NCBI GenBank assembly: GCA_003427395.1
Contig: BFEA01000587.1
Span: 925,367-959,996, forward strand
Direction: 5' to 3'
DNA from: Chara braunii
Lineage: Eukaryota > Streptophyta > Charophyceae > Charales > Characeae
Length of the DNA: 34,630 bases
The notes below the pieces were generated by a model. That model was given only the letters and a program-made list of their open reading frames with translations. It did not search any database and had not been told where the DNA came from. Positions within the stretch are counted from its first letter, which is position 1, and each line of letters opens with the position of its first letter. Shown piece after piece: positions 30,149-34,630 of this stretch. The position numbers and the translations under genes are program-made.

Positions 30149-30150
30149 TT

Positions 30151-30705
30151 GCAGTTGAGACATTGAAAGAAAAACTAAGAGACGGAGGTGTAGTACAAGG
30201 AGTACCTTATTGTGATGATGAGGAGACAACACCTTTCATCATTGAGGCCGATGGAGGACCAGTGACTCTGGGTGGAGTGCTTATTTAGAAAGATGAAAAC
30301 GGGAGAGAAAAACCTCTGAGATTTGAGAGCAGAACCCTTAATTCTACTGAAAGAGGCTACACCCAATTCAGGAAAGAGCTACTGTCATCATCCATAGTCT
30401 GAGGTGCTTCAGGCACTACGTCTTGGGGAGGAGATTCATCCTGAGGACTCATGCATCTGCTGTGTTAAGGCCATAAAAAAACACCAACAGGTAGATCCAA
30501 CGGTCAGCAGATGGATCGCCTCCATCTATACATATGATTTTAAGATGAAAAAGATTATTACTAAGAAGAACAGAGCGGATGGCTTAAGCCGGATTGAGTG
30601 GCGAGAAGAAGAAGAAGATGTGAATGGAACAGTTGAAGAATCCAACTATGTTGATAATTTCCTTAATGAAAAAGATGATGAGGATTATGAACGTCCTTGC
30701 ATCTC
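30151..30705 (+). pseudogene. pol: RNase H fragment, plus orientation
   Basis: Matches 19015 to about 19545. It includes FIIEADGGPV with Asp, TAG at 30286-30288 (CAG in the first copy), a one-base loss near 30388 that shifts the frame, and NRADGLSRIEW. It ends in the YVDNFLNEKDDEDYE tether and is joined at about 30710 to the protease fragment. Confidence 0.85.
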
Positions 30706-30723
30706 TTTTTCTCTCAAACTACC

Positions 30724-31062
30724 TATTTATCAATTGACAGGCCTGCACAAAATGTAATAAGTAATATTGCAGGAGAACTGTTCGTGGCAGGATTTATTGA
30801 TAATTTGTCTATCAAGGTTGGGACAATGAATGTGCTGTTACTAGGTTTTGTAGTACCTGATCTGGATCATGACTGTATCTTGGAAACTCCATTCTTGCAT
30901 AGGATGGAGGCGGTCCAATTTTTCAGTCATGAGGGGTCATCCTGGATCAGTCTACAGGACCCAGAGACTGCTCAAGAACAAACCTTTATGACCGGTACAA
31001 AAAATAATTTCAAGCATCAACTATCTGCTAATTCGATCAGGAAGGAGGAATCTGCTTAAAGA
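30724..31062 (+). pseudogene. Protease fragment lacking the active-site loop
   Basis: Starts at LSIDRPAQNV, equivalent to 17266 onward, so the catalytic Asp lies outside the retained part. VVPDLDHDCILETPFL is kept, with Glu for Gly in the ILG block. It ends at a TAA. Confidence 0.8.
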
Positions 31063-31495
31063 CTTATGAGACTCAAAGAGGGAGGAAAATGAGAAGCAAA
31101 AGAAGAGATTTCCGTAGGAATCAATCAAGTTTCGAAAATGATGAAAGCCCTTGGTAAACTCGAGGATGAGGACGGGCAAATTGAAGCCTTCAAGAAAGTT
31201 GTGGAGACTGCTAAGGGAGGAAAGATGGAATTGAGATTTGCATCGACTCACTCTTTTTTAGGAAAATAGCCACTGGGTTAAAAAAAAAGTATAAGCCCAA
31301 GGGGGTGAAGAAAAACTCAGTGACAGTCTTAATAGAGAAAGATTATGATGAAGCATTGAAAAAGGAAAGGCAAATTATAAGAGCATTGAGGGAATCGGCA
31401 AAGCTGGAGAATAGGGCACCAGAGAAAGGTTTGACACGATGAAGATAGGCTCGGATCAGTTGATCCTGCCTAAAAAGAAAAAATAAATCTTCAAG
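31063..31495 (+). pseudogene. Linker and RT N-terminus, frame-broken
   Basis: Equivalent to 17614-18046. Homology is clear (EEISVGINQVSKMMK and KYKPKGVKKN), but frames change and TAA occurs near 31486, just before the open RT frame. Confidence 0.7.
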
Positions 31496-32565
31496 ATGTG
31501 TCAGGAATTCTCTGGTGCTTTCTCCTTTAATGATGAAGAGAGGGGGCGATTGGACGTGGACATGATCAAGATGGCCAAGATTTTGACAGTTGATCATGTT
31601 CCATGGAATGATAGATCAACTAAGTATGCCTTAAAGGAAGAAGCGGAAGTAGTGAAGTACCTAGACAAGAAGACTGCATCTAATGTTGTTGAACCTGTTG
31701 ATGGACCGTATGCTAACCACTGGTTTTGTTTCTGGAAACCAGGGGGCGGGCTAAGATGGATACAAAATCTTCAGAAGCTCAATTCTGTGATGGTACGTGA
31801 TGCAGGTAGTCTTCCCAATGCTGATCTTCTCGCTGAATCCTTTGCTGGTCGATGTATTTATTCTCTAGTTGACCTGTATTCTGGCTATGATCAGTTCCCT
31901 ATTGACCCCACTAGCCGATCCATGCCTGTCATGCACACGCCAAGGGGGCTTGTTCAGATGTGTGTGGTACCTCAGGCCTGGACTAGCGGAGTGGCGGTGG
32001 TTCAAAGGGATATGATCAAAGTCATGCAGGATATTTCTCCTCAAATAACCTGTCCCTACATTAATAATAATCCTGTAAAAAGACCCTTGGTAAGAGATGA
32101 GACTTTCGTCGCAGGGGGAATCAGAAAGTTTGTTTGGGAACATGCTGAAGGAGTAAAGATGGTCCTAGAAAGACTTCGGAAGTATAATCTAACTGCCAGT
32201 GGACCAAAGTCCCTTCTTTTCCAACCAGAAGTGATAATCTTGGGTTTCAGATCCTTCTCCAAGGGTAGGAGTCCAGATCCCAGGAAGATACACAAGATCT
32301 TGAATTGGTTTCTGCCTCTCAAGACAGTGACAGACGTCAGGAGCTTCTTGGGAGTTTGTGGCTTCTGGAGGATTTTTATTCCTCATTTTGCACCATTGCA
32401 GAACCTCTAAGAGAGATGGTAAGACAAGGGGCTAACTTAGCATGGAATGATAAAAGACAAGTTGTTCCAGAGACATTGAAAGAAAAATTAAGAGATGGTG
32501 GTGTAGTACAGGGAGTACCTTATTATCATGATGAGCAGACAAGACCTTTCATCAATTAGGCCGAT
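31496..32565 (+). pseudogene. pol: Reverse transcriptase, second copy, active site lost
   Basis: Open to 32410 and then continuing in homologous sequence to 32565, where it is cut at EAD. LVDLYSGYDQF is intact, but the YIDD box reads YINN, so both catalytic Asp of that motif are Asn. GFWRIFIPHFA near 32366 keeps the Trp lost in the first copy. The ORF ends with TAA 32408-32410 after PLQNL. Confidence 0.9.
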
Positions 32566-32566
32566 G

Positions 32567-34630
32567 AACACCCCCATGCATATCTGAGCTTTGTCTTAGC
32601 CTTCTCCACAGACTCTACCATTGAGCCGGTACTGTGCAGCCTGCTGTGAAGTCCGTAGAAGTAGAATACATACTCAATATATATTCTTTCTCCAACAGTC
32701 TCAACAACAAACCTCCTCTGGCTCATTATATATGTCTCCATATCCTTGTATGCGTCATCCTCCCAACCTTCCTTCTTATCCCTGTTTAATCGGTCCTTCA
32801 CAACCAGGACCTCCTCTTCCCTCATTGCCCCCTTTAGCGTCCTTAGATCAGTTTCGTATGCTGGTTATACTATGGACAATTATGGTAATTCAGGCACTCT
32901 GGGACAGATAGACTTCTGGTTGGTCGCAGAACTTCCTCGTCATGCTAAATCGCCGCATTTATCACTAGGGTTTTAGGCGATGGCTATCGATCCGGTTTCC
33001 TTCAAGCCAAATAGTCGAGAATGTCTGAGCGTATCGGATCGATTGACATAATATTAGCCTCGGTCCTCATAGTTTGCACTTGTGAGAACTCTGTAATGTG
33101 TGGGGTCGACTATAAGCGATTAAACGAATAGAAATAACTACTCATCATAAAACTTTGAACTTGTCTGAGTCCCGCATGAGAGATTCTATCTTGAAAAACA
33201 TCCCAGCCCTCTCTGAGATTCAACCTACCCCGAGTTCCGTACTTTACACAAGAACGACACTCGGGCTTTCTCATATTTCGTACAAGGGGAGTTTCCACAT
33301 TGCGCAGAGCACCGAGGGTAGCCACGAGATCAGAAAATGACCTAAACAATTCACAATCCTGGTCCCTTCCAGGCAAAAATCATATATACTGGACATCCCC
33401 CTTTTCCCCAAATACTAGGGCGCCAAACTCAAAACAACTTTGAATGGTAAACGGGGGCTTCGACAATTAATCGTAAACAGAAAGTAGACTTTACGTTTAC
33501 CCCTAAGTCCCTCGGCCTTATTCAGACCACTTCATTAATCACAGGGGGAAAAACTCAACAATAAGGGAAAAGAAGCTCTTTATTATGCAATAGAAAACGA
33601 AAATAACAATAATTGATCAACCCTCACTTTACCGCAAAATGAAGGTAAACATGATCAGCTGAAATTCTGCTCGTGAAAACGAGGGAAGAAATGAACTCTC
33701 ACCTAACTAACCCTTTTCACGCGTCATCCCCTCACATTAGCTTCTCAAGCGCACCTGCTGCACTTGGCTTACGCACGGTGTCATCACATGAGATAATCAC
33801 ACGATGCAGTTGCACGATACAGTCTTGTTACATTATCACACAGTGCAGTCATACAACATCATCACACAATGCCGTGCTACAGCATTGTCATTCACCAGCA
33901 TGCATAAGCTCATGTGTTTTACACTCCATTAAATGCTGATCACAAACAACCTCTCGTTCATGCGACTTCTATCCCCGGGGTGTCCAAGCAATCTAGCGGA
34001 GAAGAAATAGATCAGGCTTAATCCAGCGAAGTTCGCTAATGAAGGTACGATGTCTAAAACAGAGCCATAGTCGAGCTTCCCACCCCTCTATAGATTAAAA
34101 CTGTCAACACGAGTGTAGAAAGGCCGCTTAATAGTCTGCAACCCGTGCACATTGTGTACCCACATTCACTCTGTTGTTTCTTGCATAAGACTCTCGGGGA
34201 ATCGCGCCAGCCTTTGGTTCCCCCAAAAGTGCAGATGAGTTACTTCGATAACGATTGGTAAACAACAGAGTAATTTCTACGGGCTGATGATAAAGATCTG
34301 CTCAAATCAGAAACAAAGCTATTGAAGCAATAGGCAACTATACATTCTCTCCGGGTTCGACCTAGCATGAACAACGCCTGCTATGATGTCTTACCTGATA
34401 CTAGACCGAGGTGAGGCAAATGCAACGCCGTTGTCGAACCCGACAGGAAATCAGCTAACAACAACAGGAGACTATAGGCAAAAAACTACTAATGCTCACG
34501 CAACTTAACTGTTACCTCTCAAATGGAACAGCTAATGATAGCTGCCGCCGTGTTTTCACAAGCATCACTCATTCTTCTTAGATTGGTGATTTCACAGCTT
34601 CACTCTCCGACCACCTGAGACTCATCACGA
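32567..34630 (-). repeat. Upstream unit, minus-oriented copy (about 10306 to 7858)
   Basis: Reads as the reverse complement of about 7858-10306, minus a deletion of roughly 9158-9503 at 33366. It crosses the equivalent of 9112 without interruption near 33410. It contains the frame at 33155-33340 and a decayed 78-codon frame near 33930-34166 minus. It runs off the window end. Confidence 0.92.

Larger units (their letters stand above)
29391..32566. other. Inverted segment, about 3.2 kb
   Basis: Flipping this block restores both junctions at once. RNase H on the left (unit position 19124) would join RNase H ending at 19115 on the right, and the upstream-unit pieces meeting at about 10306 would become continuous. 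About eight bases of RNase H are missing at the break, and a few filler bases (CCC) are present on the left. Confidence 0.75.

Overview
The window is eukaryotic repeat DNA with no recognisable host gene, tRNA or rRNA. It is dominated by copies of one decayed Ty3/gypsy-type LTR retrotransposon. The Gag, protease, reverse transcriptase, RNase H and integrase are all recognisable but carry in-frame stops and frameshifts. The reverse transcriptase has a basidiomycete-like style (YIDD followed by VKGP and a VRKFVWEH block), so a fungal host, probably Basidiomycota, is my best guess. I cannot name a genus.

Layout. Positions 1-3555 are a minus-strand copy of 9113-12672, forming a large palindrome around a 5.5 kb centre. 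Positions 3561-12980 form a long upstream unit that ends in an LTR-like 3' end and a primer-binding site. Then come a leader (13004-13317), a tandem series of small related accessory ORFs (13318-14715, perhaps to 15278), gag plus protease in one frame (15340-17613), reverse transcriptase (17849-18817), RNase H (about 18790-19505) and integrase (19740 into a 170-N gap at 21059). A long 3' region full of degenerate tandem repeats fills 21229-23095. Positions 23096-28945 are a second, direct copy of the upstream unit, the primer site and the first accessory ORFs, with large internal deletions. Positions 28946-34630 are a scrambled, mainly minus-oriented partial copy, and one 3.2 kb inversion explains two of its junctions.

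How the parts fit. The pol genes are standard for copy-and-paste transposition: Gag packages RNA, protease matures the polyprotein, RT/RNase H makes cDNA from a tRNA primer, and integrase inserts it. The unusual part is upstream. Between the putative LTR and gag, and again inside the LTR-side unit, the element carries a family of roughly 130-170 residue ORFs that appear to be tandem paralogues of one domain I do not recognise. Together with a tRNA-Asp-like primer site, very long repeated flanks and tandem repeats after integrase, the layout resembles plant Ogre/Tat elements, although the polymerase looks fungal.

Copies disagree at many stop codons, so everything here is treated as pseudogene or fossil unless stated. 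Gene and LTR boundaries are judged by eye from internal repeats, and the 5' end of the LTR is unresolved.
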